64,000 bases of DNA from Siphonodentalium dalli (taxonomy: Eukaryota > Mollusca > Scaphopoda > Gadilida > Siphonodentaliidae): contig CP136064.1 in NCBI GenBank assembly GCA_032622095.1, positions 36,756,426-36,820,425 on the forward strand, read 5' to 3'. Positions within the stretch are counted from its first letter, which is position 1; each line of letters begins with the position of its first letter. Positions 49,370 to 61,005 of the stretch are shown here, piece by piece. The notes under the pieces were generated by a model. It saw only the letters and a program-made list of their open reading frames with translations, ran no database searches and was not told the DNA's origin. The position numbers and the translations under genes were made by a program.

Positions 49370-49929
49370 GTACTTATATGGGAAACGTGGGATAATTTGA
49401 CAAATCATAGTTCCACCCCTGGCCCTGCTACTGTGTTATACGTTGGTGGTCCCGCTGAATTGCTATGATGCGGGTAGGTCAAACTGATGCCGTTACGGAA
49501 AAGTACCGTTATTTTTTCAAAAGTTGACATTTTCGTGGTGTTTGGTTAATCCAAGCGATTTGAGAAAAAACCAGTGTGTGTATGAAACATCGAAGAACAT
49601 ATATTGTGAAAAATATAATAATGCCTGCGCTGGTGTTTGAATAACCATCTTAATTATAGTCGATTTTCAACAACTAATAGAACCAGTATTAAAATTCGCA
49701 ATAAATATGTTTTTTAATGTTTGATACGCATAATCAGTTTTCTTGGATATGTTCAGATTATCGGAACACCGCGAAAAAGACAAATTAAAAAAAATATAAC
49801 GGTACTCTTTGTTAACAGCATCAGTTTGCCCTAACATCAATTCATAGCACATTACCAGGACCACTTTACCAGGGGTGAAAATTTCCACACAGCCCACAGT
49901 ATATTAGGTGGGGAAATTCATATGGCAAA
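49370..49929. other. No gene seen
   Basis: AT-rich spacer. An internal inverted pair (CAAACTGATGCCGTTACGG..AAAAGTACCGTTATTTTTTC near 49480 and AATAAC-GGTAC..GCATCAGTTTG near 49795-49830, with flanks) suggests a decayed foldback of about 450 bp. Confidence 0.45.
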
Positions 49930-50230
49930 ACTGTTTTAAGCCGTTTTTCTTTCAAATTTATATAATCTCCTTGTTTAACTTTCTAAAAGGCCCTTTGATC
50001 AACCTGCCAGTGCATTGCTCTGTCTTTGTGTCTGTCATGCTAGTGTGCCAGATGTAGTGTTCGCGTGTTACCTGGTCAGACATCCACTAACATATAATGG
50101 TTGCATATAAATAAAAACACTATACAACTGGAAATACAGTGTGGAATAAGTGGGTTAATAGTAGCTTGCGTTTGCAGGCTATCTAGATATGGCTATCAAT
50201 GAAAGCGATCGGCATTCCTGCCAGACACCA
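49930..50230. repeat. Satellite-flank repeat, copy 3 (empty site)
   Basis: Same block as copies 1 and 2, but TGTAGTGTTCG runs straight into CGTGTTACCTGGTCAGACA, so it lacks the 136-139-bp insertion. It lies on the far side of the satellite. Confidence 0.85.
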
Positions 50231-51345
50231 TGTAACCGTTAATTTGTCGAAGGTCGAGTGTAAACCGGATATATTCTTTGGATACATTGCAGGAATTCCT
50301 ATGTTATAACCGCGCTGCAACATGCGGATTGAGTATATACAGATACACTTAGAAATTTTAATGTGTTATTGTGATGGCTGATGCAAGCTGCATGATACAG
50401 TGCATGATATCCTCCACCGACAGGGACGTGATGACAGGGGTTTGTATGTGCCTACCCCCAAAAACTTCAAATTTTTCAACAGTTGGAAAGTTCATGCATC
50501 GCAAGTTCGCAACATTTTGTTGGAAATTTCGCATCTTATAATTTTGAAATCGTTGTCATTGAATGATTTTCCAACCAATAATTATTGGGGAATTTGTTGT
50601 TGTTAGACCAACAGCATAGCATACTTTTCTATATTTCACCCCAATTTTGGTTTGAAATTACTTGCAGTTGGAAATTTTCCAACCTTATGGGGGAATTCCA
50701 ATCCCATAATAGGGGGCTGCGTTTGGAAATGTATAGTTGATTGAAATGAAACACGGTCTAGTTTTAAGGGTCAGACGCACGTTTTGCCAAACAAATTCTG
50801 GTATTTCAAAATGGATTTTCTCAAAATCAGCCAGGAATTTCTTTGTGAAAGTTGGTACAAGCGATTATTGTGACACAATATTTAAGAACCATTGACCAAT
50901 TGGATATTATAATTTCATTTACTTTACTTTTGTGCATGAAAAGTATTTAAAATTTCACTGTTTTCAGGTACTAAGAACTTCTTAAAGAGGGATATCATAT
51001 TTTTGGTGTCCAAATTATCCAAGTACCTTTAAAAATTAATGTCATGTTTGAAAATTGTATAAGTGTTGCCTCGACTAGAGTTCTCTATATCCGATAACGA
51101 CACACTACGTAATTGACTATTTGAAAGCGCTTGACGTGTGGTATTGATGTTTCTGAACATGGATTTTCAATGTTCCAAAGGAGGATTTGTCCACAATAAT
51201 TATTTGTTAGTATATCCTTTATTTGTTCTACACATGCATAGAAAGTTTACTGACACAGATTCATGTATACGTTCAGGACTATAGTAAATATAGAATCTGT
51301 TTGTGTTCTTGGGTAAAGAGATTTCGCACGTTCAAACATGTGTTA
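50231..51345. other. No gene; remnant of the 2-kb repeat
   Basis: About 50385-50720 shares CGACAGGGACGTGATGACAG, GTTGGAAATTT/AATTTTCCAAC words and TAGACCAACAGC with 52.6-53.2 kb and 10.8-10.95 kb. The rest is featureless. Confidence 0.45.
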
Positions 51346-51900
51346 TGTCAACTTCATTCAATTCAATTCAATTTATTGGATAACCCATTGTCGTATAGTG
51401 ACATACAGAGTGAGAAAATTAGTAACAATTCAAATATTCTTAATAGGTTATTGCATGATATACACATTTATATACATGGTATATATATTTAGAAATATAG
51501 ATATAGAGTATCTTTACATATAAGTATGTATATTTATCCCACAGGGTTACAGTGAAAGACAACAACTGGAATGTGTTTATAGCTACCTGTTCAGAAAATC
51601 ATAATTATTTACAGGAAGCCGATACAATAAATGTAGTAGTAACCAATACAAACAAGTGGGTGACAATTTATTGAGGCACAATAACCGCCTATACAGATGT
51701 AAGCCAAAAGGGGGAGACGCCAATCGAACGCGTATGTCCCAAAACAAAACAAAAACAGGGAGGGAGGGAGGGTTGTCAACACAAGCGACTGTCCTCAGCA
51801 AATACATTATTGGAAAGAATGTTTAACGCAGTATAACTGCGCGCATCCCCGGTCAAAGATATAGTTCCCATTATACTGCTCTTCAAATTATCCCCGTTCG
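51346..51900 (-). pseudogene. LINE 3' UTR remnant on the minus strand
   Basis: Read on the minus strand, the segment ends TATACGACAATGGGTTATCC then AATAAATTGAATTGAATTGA (about 51410 to 51350). This resembles the 3' end at 1385-1420. No RT residues remain in the adjacent sequence. Confidence 0.5.
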
Positions 51901-52230
51901 CTAACTAAATAGCAATACTGCCAAAAATACTTGTACTTTATAATTATGTTTTATTTTCGTCTAAGTACTCCGCAATATCAGTGTATAGCTTACTTATCTG
52001 AACTACCATGCGGTATGGTGTAGTGATAGATACGAGTGAAAGATCTCGTGATCAAACATGATTATGTTTGTACCAAATTTTTGGTTTAAGGTTACGCATC
52101 TATAACCCGGTGCGATAAAATACGTCGTTTTGTACGACAATGTTATATATAATTTGGATAGGACTATGTTGGTTTGAAATGGGTGCTTCAGGTCAAACAC
52201 CGGTAATGGTGCGTGTAATACGTTATGAGC

Positions 52231-54022
52231 CTCAGAGTCGTTATTTCGTGGGTATCCGGATTCAGAATCCGAAGCCGATTACGGGGGCGGAGCTAATTCC
52301 CGATTCTAGGTCAGATTTTGAAATCCACGTGGTCTCCGAAACTATTTTTAATGTTCTCCCAGCGTCAAACATGGCTCATGTATTTGACACAAGTATCATT
52401 TGTATCTTATATTTATAAAGTTCAGGTTTGTTGTGAAAGTCATTCTATTCTTCTATGTGTATATACACGGCACATAATTAGCTGCCAATCCGACTTAATC
52501 GCATCCTTTTTTCAAGTTAAAGTGTGTTTATTGATGAGGGCAAGCATTTCTAACAGCTCTAGGTCTCCTGAATCAAATTCCGAAGATGTTGTGAAGAACA
52601 CGCGAAACTTGTCAGTTGTACAGGGACGTGACGACAGGGGTTGGTTGGGGTGTATCGACCCCCCCCCCCGAACTTTGGTACAATTTGCTTAGCTGTGCAG
52701 TCATTCATATGTGAGGAAAATCAAGATTCTTTTGACTAACTGTTCCAAACAATGATACGTACAAGCCAGCAAACGCAACAAACAAACCCGATTTTAAATA
52801 AATACGTATACAAACTTATGACTAACTCGGAAGAGGGGGTGACCGGTGATCTGTATATATGTTCAACTTGTTTTGGTAGTCATGTTGCTTTGCCATTACT
52901 AATTATTTATGTTTTCAGTGTAATAATATAAATCCCATTGTATGTATAAACAAATGTATGTGTTATATATCATGTGTTATCTAAATTTGACAAATATTTG
53001 AAATAAATATGTTTAAACTAAACTTTGGTACATTTCCAGCAGTTGGAAATTTCATCCATGACACAACATTAGTTGGACATTAATTTGACACCATATATAG
53101 GTTGGAATTTTTCTCATTGTTTGATATTTTCAACCATTAAAAGTTGGTAATTTTCCAATCTTAGTGTGTGTCAGGTTGGATATTCCCAAGGGGGTGCAAA
53201 TGGAATTCTGCGAACCTGTGAGATTGATGTTTGGTTCAATGGAGGGGGGGAGGTGCAGTTGGCCGGAAATTTGAGGAAATCTCCAGCCACGTCCCCATAA
53301 CTTGTACGTGTGGGTACTTAATCAATAAATTGACTGACATTTCCACTATATAGTCCTGAGATCCTAGAATAAGCTTTTCATTTGTGTTTGTGCGATTGGG
53401 AGATGCAATTCACCTGCGATCACAAGACCACAACATTAGCTTCATGAGCAAAGCTTTATTTTCCAACTTATGTACAGCACGTTGGCCAAAAAATGCCTGT
53501 GTTTGTTGTCTATACAGAGACTATTGTGCAAAACGACTGAATTTAACGAAACAAAAGATTTTAAACATGAAATTGCTATTAGACTAGATAGTACATACGT
53601 GTATTTTATAATCCATCGATATCATATAATCCTACTATTTCTTGAATAAGATGAAACATTATAATAACGAACAAAGCAGAAGACATAACCATGCAGGTTC
53701 ATATGAATTCGGTCAATGGTGGCGTATCCGCCGAATTTGAAATCGACATGCAGTATTTTATGGATGGAATTATGAAATGGACATATGAAAGTGACAATGA
53801 AATCGACATTGATTTGCTTCGCCATCAACGGAAGTGCTCCACCAGCGTTACTATCAATAGCGTTATTATTTGGCTAATTTCAGTAATATTCTCCCAGTTT
53901 ATACTCGATAAAACAAATTTGTCTTATGTTTTATTGTGTTTGTAAACTCCGAGGTGGCGAAATCTCGATTTGTTTACATTACGAACATTTGAGTCCGTAA
54001 TCGGAATCCGAATCGGATTGTG
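52231..54022. mobile_element. 2-kb dispersed TIR repeat, copy 2 (inverted, truncated)
   Basis: Reverse complement of 8476-10305 along its length. Shared landmarks include CAGAGTCGTTATTTCGTGGG, TAATTCCCGATTCTAGGTCA, CTCATGTATTTGACACAAGT, GTCAGTTGTACAGGGACGTG, CATGCAGGTTCA and ATTTGAGTCCGTAATCGGAA. The far terminus present in copy 1 is missing after about 54022. The 84-residue frame at 53691-53945 is disrupted in copy 1, so it is unlikely to be a conserved protein. Confidence 0.8.
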
Positions 54023-54249
54023 TACCTTTAAATCTCTGTTGATTCAAGCATGGGTGGATAAGAATAAAATGAAATTCACCCCCTAAAGCATCTTCATATC
54101 ATTTTGTCTTACGTTATAGCGCAAGCCATGTCAAGCTCGATCAAATCTTGATGCATTAGAACAGATAATGAGCAATGCAAATAGTTTAGAAATAGTTTAG
54201 TTTTCAGAAAAGAAAAAAAAACAGTTTATAAACTGCAATTGGGATCGGC

Positions 54250-54408
54250 AATGTTTGTTGTTAATATGGCTGACAATGTAACAGTAATGTTTACATAGTA
54301 ACAATGTTTGTTGATTATATGGCTGACAATGTAACAGTAATGTTTACATAGTAACAATGTTTGTTGTTAATATGGCTGCCAATGTAACAGTAATGTGTAC
54401 ATAGTAAC
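54250..54408. repeat. 53-bp tandem repeat, three copies
   Basis: AATGTTTGTTG(T/A)T(A/T)ATATGGCTG(A/C)CAATGTAACAG... starts at 54250, 54303 and 54356. Lies 0.6 kb upstream of the fucosyltransferase start codon. Confidence 0.9.
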
Positions 54409-54500
54409 AATGTTTTAAATACGTGAAGTTTCGTTATTGGAGAATTATGAATGTTAAATATAAGGACGACATGTAATGTCTCCACGTTCTTTATGTTCCA

Positions 54501-54688
54501 TAATGTTTTAGCTCTACCTGTCTATGATGATGTTTTACTGACTTTTATAATGTTTTAGCTCTACCTGTCTATGATGATGTTTTACTGACTTTTATAATGT
54601 TTTAGCTCTACCTGTGTATGATGATGTTTTACTGACTTTTATAATTTTTTAGCTCTACCTGTCTATGATGATGTTTTACTGACTTTTA
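54501..54688. repeat. 47-bp tandem repeat, four copies
   Basis: TAATGTTTTAGCTCTACCTG + TCTATGATGATGTTTTACTG + ACTTTTA starts at 54501, 54548, 54595 and 54642. About 310 bp upstream of the start codon, so it may overlap the promoter or 5' UTR. Confidence 0.9.
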
Positions 54689-54998
54689 TAATTTTTCACA
54701 ATACAATACAAAGTCTTATTCCTCTAAAGATGGTATATCTCTTCCGGGCCATAGTCACAATTTCTACAGTATTGTTTTGACATGTCCGAAAATACTCTGA
54801 TATGTGTCCCTCCTACAATATTTGTACAAATTTCGATTCCAAGAATACCTTTTCTAAAAAAAATACAAATAATTCTGAAAATGGGGTAAATTATTTGTCT
54901 ATCAATGCATAATAAAGTGGTTTATTTGGGTCGTAGTTCGCGGTTAAAATCTGTGTTGATCTACAATTTTCCGTTATTGAGACAACAGATACAACGTA

Positions 54999-57900
54999 AT
55001 GGACGCATCGCGACCGTCTTCAGGTACACCTTAGTGTTATTGTCTGTAATCCAATTTCAACGCAACGCACGTAACGTCTGAACAGTGCCTATACTTTCAA
55101 TTAAAACCTCCCTATTGTTAATTTTCAGGGCGTTTATTGTGTTCGTGCATCTTAGTGGGAACCTTCATTAACAGCGCCCTCTATGTTTCCAAGATATATA
55201 TGCCTATGAATAATGGCGTAAGAGCCATACTAAAAACTTCAAAGTTCGAGTACGTCGGAAATACAGTTCAGAAGAACTTAAAGACCAACGCTACGTCACC
55301 CACTTACCAAAGTTCTCCGAAAGTGAAGGAAGATCTTACTGTGAAAATTAAGGTTTGTAGGCTTACCCCTTTCTACACTAAAGCATCATTGATGAGTAGT
55401 TATCCAATAGGAACTGTTCAGATAAGTTTAACCCTTTCTACACTAAAGCATCATTAATGAGTAGTTATCCAATAGGAACTGTTCAAATAATAAGTTTAAC
55501 CCTTTCAACACTAAAGCATCATGGATGAGTTATTATCCAATAGGAACTTTTCAGATAATACGTTTAACCCTTTCTACACTAAAGCATCATTGATGAGTAG
55601 CTATCCCATAGGAACTGTTCAGATAATAAGTTTAACACTTTCTATACTAAAGCATCATTGATGAGTAGTTATCCCATAGGAACTGTTCAGATAATAAGTT
55701 TAACCCTTTCTACACTAAAGCTTTATTGATGAGTAGTTATCCCATAGGAACTGTTCAGATAATAAGTTTAACCCTTTCTACACTAAAACATCATTGATGA
55801 ATATTTATCCCATCGGAACTGTTCAGATAATAAGTTTAAACCTGTCTATACTAAATCATCATTGATGAGTAGTTATCCCACAGGTAATGTTCAGATATGT
55901 TTAACCCTTTCTATATTAAAGCATTATGGATGAGTAGTTATCACATATGGAATGTCTAGATAATAAGTTTAACCCTTTCTATACTAAAGCACCATTGCTG
56001 AGTAGTTATCCCATAGGAAATGTTCAGATAATAAGTTTAATCCTTTCTATACTAAAGCATCATTGATGAGTAGTTATCCCTTATGAAATGTTCAGATAAT
56101 AAGTTTAACCCTTTCTACATTAAAGCATCATTGATGAGTAGTTATCCAATAGAAACTGTTCAGATAAGTTTAACCCTTTCTGTAATAAAGCATCATTGAT
56201 TAGTAGTTATCCAATAGGAACTGTTCAGATAATAAGTTTAACCCGTTCCACACTAAAGCATCGTTGATGAGTTATTATCCAATAGGAACTGGTCAGATAA
56301 TAAGTTTAACCCTTTCTATACTAAAGCATCATTGATGGGTAGTTATCCAATAGGAACTGTTCAGATAAGTTTAACCCTTTCTATACTAAACACCCATTGA
56401 TGAGTAGTTTTCCCACAGGAAATATTCAGATGATAAGTTTAACCCTTGCTATACTAAAGCATTATTGATGAGTAGTTATCCCATATGAAATGTTCAGATA
56501 ATAAGTTTAACCCTTTCTATACTAAATCATCATTGATGAGTAGTTATCCCATAGGAAATGTTCAGATAATAAGTTTAACCCTTTCTATACTAAAGCACCA
56601 TTGGTGAGTATTTATCCCATAGGAACTGTTCAAATAATAAGTTTAACCCTTTCTATACTAAAACATCATTGATGAGTAGTTATCCCATATGAAATGTTCA
56701 GATAATAAGTTTAACCCTTTCTATAATAAATCATCATTGATGAGTAGTCATCCAATAGGAAATATTCAGATAAGTTTAACCCTTTCTATATTAAAGCATC
56801 ATTGATGAGTAGTTATCCCATACGGAATGTTTAGATAATAAGTTTAGCCATTTCTATACTAAAGCACCATTGTTGAGTAGTTATCCCATAGGAAATGTTC
56901 AGATAATAAGTTTAATCCTTTCTATACTAAAGCATAATTGATGAGTAGTTATCCCTTAGGAAATGTTCAGATAATAAGTTTAACCCTTTCTATACTAAAG
57001 CATCATTGCTGAGTAGTTATCCCATAGGAAATGTTCAGATAATAAGTTTAATCCTTTCTATACTAAAGCATCATTGATGAGTAGTTATCCCTTATGAAAT
57101 GTTCAGATAATAAGTTTACCCCTTTCTATACTAAAGCATCATTGATGAGTAGTTATCCCATAGGAAATGTTCAGATAATAAGTTTAACCCTCTCTATACT
57201 AAACATCATTGATGAGTAGTTATCCCCATAGGAAATGTTCAGATAATAAGTTTAACCCTCTCTATACTAAAGCATCATTGATGAGTAGTTATCCCATAGG
57301 AAATGTTCAGATAATAAGTTTAACACTTTCTACACTAAAGCATCATTGATAGTAGTTATCCCATGAAATGTTCAGATAATAAGTTTAACCCTGTCTATAC
57401 TAAAGCATCATTGATAGTAGTTATCCCATGAAATGTTCAGATAATAAGTTTAACCCTTTCTATATTAAAGCATCATTGATGAGTAGTTATCCCATAGGAA
57501 ATGTTCAGATAATAAGTTTAATCCTTTCTACACTAAAGCATCATTGATGAGTAGTTATCCCATAGAAAATGTTCAGATAATAAGTTTAACACTTTCTATA
57601 CTAAAGCATCATTGATAGTAGTAATCCCATGTAATGTTCAGATAATAAGTTTAACCCTTTATATACTAAAGCATCATTGATAGTAGTTATCCCATGAAAT
57701 GTTCAGATAATAAGTTTAACCCTTTCTATACTAAAGCATCATTGATGAGTAGTTATCCCGTAGGAAATGTTCAGATAATATGTTTAGCCCTTTCTATACT
57801 AAAGCATCATTGCTGAGTAGTTATCCCATAGGAAATGTTCAGATAATAAGTTTAATCCTTTCTATACTAAAGCATCATTGATGAGTAGTTATCCCTTAGG

Positions 57901-60825
57901 AAATGTTCAGATAATAAGTTTAACCCTTTCTATACAAAAGCATCATTGATGAGTAGTTATCCCATAGGAAATGTTCAGATAATAAGTTTAACCCTCTCAA
58001 TACTAAAGCATCAGTGATGAGTAGTTATCCCTTAGGAAATGTTCAGATAATAATTTTAACACTTTCTATACTAAAGCGTCATTGATAGTAGTTATCCCAT
58101 GAAATGTTCAGATAATAAGTTTAACCCTTTCTATACTAAAACATCATTGGTAGTAGTTATCCCATGAAATGTTCAGATAATAAGTTTAACCCTTTCTATA
58201 CTAAAGCATCATTGATGAGTAGTTATCCCATAGGAAATGTTCAGATAATAAGTTTAATCCTTTCTACACTAAAGCATCATTGATAGTAGTTATCCCATAG
58301 GAAATGTTCAGATAATAAGTTTAACCCTTTCTATACTAAAGCATCATTGATGAATAGTTATCCCATATGAAATGTTCAGATAATAAGTTTCATCCTTTCT
58401 ATACTAAAGCATCATTGATAGTAGTTATCCCATGAAATGTTCAGATAATAAGTTTAACCCTTTCTATACTAAAGCATCATTGATAGTAGTTATCCCATGA
58501 AATGTTCAGATAATAAGTTTAACCCTTTCTATACTAAAGCACATTGATAGTAGTTATCCCATGAAATGTTCAGATAATAAGTTTATCTCGTTCTATACTA
58601 AAGCATCATTGATAGTAGTTATCCCATGACATGTTCAGATAATAAGTTTATCTCGTTCTATACTAAAGCATCATTGATAGTAGTTATCCCATGAAATGTT
58701 CAGATAATAAGTTTAACCCTTTCTATACTAAAGCATCATTGATAGTAGTTATCCCATGAAATGTTCACATAATAAGTTTATCTCGTTCTAAACGAAAGCA
58801 TCATTAATGAGTAGTTATCCCATGAAATGTTCAGATAATACGTTCAACAAATAGGTCGTTTGTTGAACTTATTATTGAAACATTTCCCTCAATAAGACGC
58901 ATTCTGTACTTTTATTTAGCTGTCGTCTGCTTATATTACATGTACATCATTGCAAATCAATAATAGACCATTCCGACTTTTTAACTGACTGGGAGAATCC
59001 ATTTAGTATCGAATGGTTAACCTCCAAGGAATTATCCGTCGTCCTAAAAAAAAATTATATGACGTCATCATTCACCTGCTTATTTTATATACTAGAAACT
59101 AAATAAAAAGTATAATAAGTTTCGTAAAAATGATCTTTCATAATATTCGGACACCTTTCTTGTGAGTTATGGGCCAATGTACAAGCCTTGAAATATTGTG
59201 CCTGTCATTTGCAGAATGAGGTTCCCAGAGGGTGAATTTAGTGAATAGCGGGCTAGCATCACCAAATTCACCCTCTGGGAACCTCATTCTGATGAGGTGT
59301 AAGCAGAATGGGGTCCACAGAGGGTGAATTTGGTGATGCTAGCCCGCTATGCGGGGTAGCATCACTAAATTCACCCTCTGGGGACCTCATTCTGCAAATG
59401 ACAGACACCCTATTTCAAGGCTTGCCAATGTATATATTTGGGGCACTTCAGTTTTGATGTGATCATTTCAATATGTCAGACAGTTAACCCTTTCGGGCTT
59501 CTATATTATAAATACTCAGTGACGAGTAGTTCCCTTAGGACATGTTCAGATACAACATTCAAGGTCGTTTGTTGAACATTTCCCACCAATGAATATGAAT
59601 CCTTCTGCATTTACATTATCTTTGTTTGTCTGTCGTCTGCTTTTGTTACCTGAACACCCCTCGAAATGAATAATATACCATTTCAATATATTCTATTATA
59701 ACTGAGTGGGATAATCCATTTAGCATAAAAAAGGTTAATGCCAATGTGTTGTTGACATAATCTACATCTATTTTATTAAAGGGCTATTCAACAGTGGGAG
59801 AAAACCACAACACAGATCCTCCCGTTAAAGTGACGAACAAGTCTGTGGCCGTGACGGGCCGCACGAGAACCGACCATGATATGACGAACAAGTCTGTGGT
59901 CGTGACGAACGGCCCAAGGCCCGACCATGATATGACGAACAAGACTGTGGTCGTGACGAGCCGCCCGAGGCCCAACCATGATATATCCATCAACATCGAG
60001 GGACGCTTTGGCAACATTATGTTCAAATATGCTTCGCTCGTGGCTATAGCTAAATTCAATAACCTCAACCCAGTCGTGACAAACGGACTGGAACTGAAAA
60101 AGTATTTCAACATATCTGCGAACGTTTTTACGGGAAACTTCTGTCCCAAGAATAATTGTAAACGATTTGGAGAACGACTGCCTATGTTTTACGACAATAG
60201 AGTTACTGCTCTTGGATCGACGCAAAACGTTTTACTCAATGGTTTCTTTCAATCGTGGAAATATTTGGAAGTTGTGAAGGAACAAATAAAGTCAGAATTC
60301 CGCTTCAATGGCGAAATTAAAAAGAATGCCGCTTCACAGTTTTCAGAACTCACAAAGTCTGGCGTGCGCAGTAACGTATCAGGAGAGTCTGCGCATGCTC
60401 AGAGGAATTTAACGTTCGTTGGCGTTCACGTTCGACGAGGTGATATGGTAGATAATAAAGTATACGTGAAATATGGATACACGTCACCCGGTGAGGACTA
60501 TGTCACCAAGGCAACGGCGCTCATGAGAAAGAAGTATGGTGACGTAATTTTCGTCGTTGCCTCGGACGACCTAAAGTGGGCGAAAGAGCACGTGAATGGG
60601 ACAGGGGTTGTTCATGTACAAAAAGGAAATTCACCACAAGTGGATATGGCAATTCTAACAATGTGCAACCACACGGTCATGACTGTTGGATCATTCGGTT
60701 GGTGGATTGGTTATTTAACTGGCGGAGATGTGGTATATTACGGTAATTACCCCACGCCGCGGACGACACTAGCGACCCTGTTTAACAAATTTGACTATTA
60801 CCCACCACAATGGATTGAGATGTGA
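54999..60825 (+). CDS. Alpha-1,2-fucosyltransferase-like (GT11), three exons
   Basis: Model: exons 54999-55023, 55129-55352, 59782-60825 (430 residues). The ATG has G at -3 and +4 and an in-frame TGA 21 nt upstream (54978-54980). Donors G|GTACAC and AAG|GTTTGT and acceptors TTTTCAG and TTAAAG keep frame (phases 1 and 0). The product is a type II Golgi protein: cytosolic MDASRPSSGR, a membrane anchor at about 11-28 (LLCSCILVGTFINSALYV), a stem to about residue 150 with three 17-residue repeats, then the catalytic domain. GT11 motifs are GRFGNIMFKYA (about 157), VHVRRGD (about 298-304, GDP-fucose binding), VVASDD (about 341) and FGWWIGYLTGG (about 388). It should transfer fucose from GDP-Fuc to galactose in alpha-1,2 linkage. 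Several N-glycosylation sequons are present. Exon 3 is certain; exons 1-2 are inferred from splice sites, phase and topology. The acceptor substrate is unknown. Confidence 0.85.
55366..58845. repeat. Intronic minisatellite, about 50 units of 65-68 bp
   Basis: Consensus GCATCATTGATGAGTAGTTA + TCCCATAGGAAATGTTCAGA + TAATAAGTTTAACCCTTTCT + ATACTAAA. It starts about 13 nt after the exon 2 splice donor and fills most of intron 2. Early units favour AGGAACTGTTCAGATAAG(T); later ones the shorter GATAGTAGTTATCCCATGAA form. No coding signal, no spacers. A lone diverged unit and its right flank recur at 59478-59650. Confidence 0.95.
59182..59424. mobile_element. hAT-like foldback MITE with 8-bp target duplication
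   Basis: TIRs CAAGCCTTGAAATA are flanked by the perfect 8-bp repeat CCAATGTA (59174-59181, 59425-59432). The whole 243 bp folds back: GCAGAATGAGGT(T/C)CCCAGAGG, GTGAATTTAGTGA and TAGCGGGCTAGCATCACC recur inverted. An 8-bp duplication fits hAT. It sits in intron 2 of the fucosyltransferase gene. Confidence 0.85.
59478..59650. repeat. Duplicate of the minisatellite's right edge
   Basis: A diverged unit (ATACTCAGTGACGAGTAGTT ... GACATGTTCAGATA) followed by GGTCGTTTGTTGAACATTTC and TGTCGTCTGCTT repeats the order seen at 58800-58935. The minisatellite edge was therefore duplicated once before array growth. Confidence 0.7.
59833..59985 (+). repeat. Coding minisatellite in the fucosyltransferase stem (3 x 51 bp)
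   Basis: Three in-frame 51-bp units encode TNK(S/T)V(A/V)VT-x2-xRxxHD(M/I)-type 17-mers (residues about 101-151), each opening with an N-K-S/T sequon. The period is an exact multiple of three. Confidence 0.9.
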
Positions 60826-60869
60826 CTTATCATTTTATTTAAAAAGAAAATTATTATATTGTTAATATC

Positions 60870-60875
60870 ATTAAA
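60870..60875 (+). terminator. Possible polyadenylation signal ATTAAA
   Basis: ATTAAA lies 45 bp after the fucosyltransferase stop codon in an A/T-rich 3' region; no AATAAA was seen nearby. Confidence 0.3.
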
Positions 60876-60923
60876 ATATTATTTTTTAGACGTTATCCAA
60901 TCTGGACTCTTCGACCTTTGACC

Positions 60924-60960
60924 TAATATGATCGTACGTGACACGTAATGGAGCAACCAC
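60924..60960. repeat. 37-bp word shared with 35119-35155
   Basis: See the copy in the LINE; two differences. It lies about 100 bp after the fucosyltransferase stop codon. Confidence 0.8.
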
Positions 60961-61005
60961 CAAGTTGATCATTAAGTTCAACGTTACAATAATTATATGA
61001 TGTAC

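Noticed and set aside
59784-60225. Long minus-strand frames of 121 and 145 residues
   Set aside because: They lie antisense to the fucosyltransferase exon and have no recognisable motif; they arise because the repeated stem is open in several frames.
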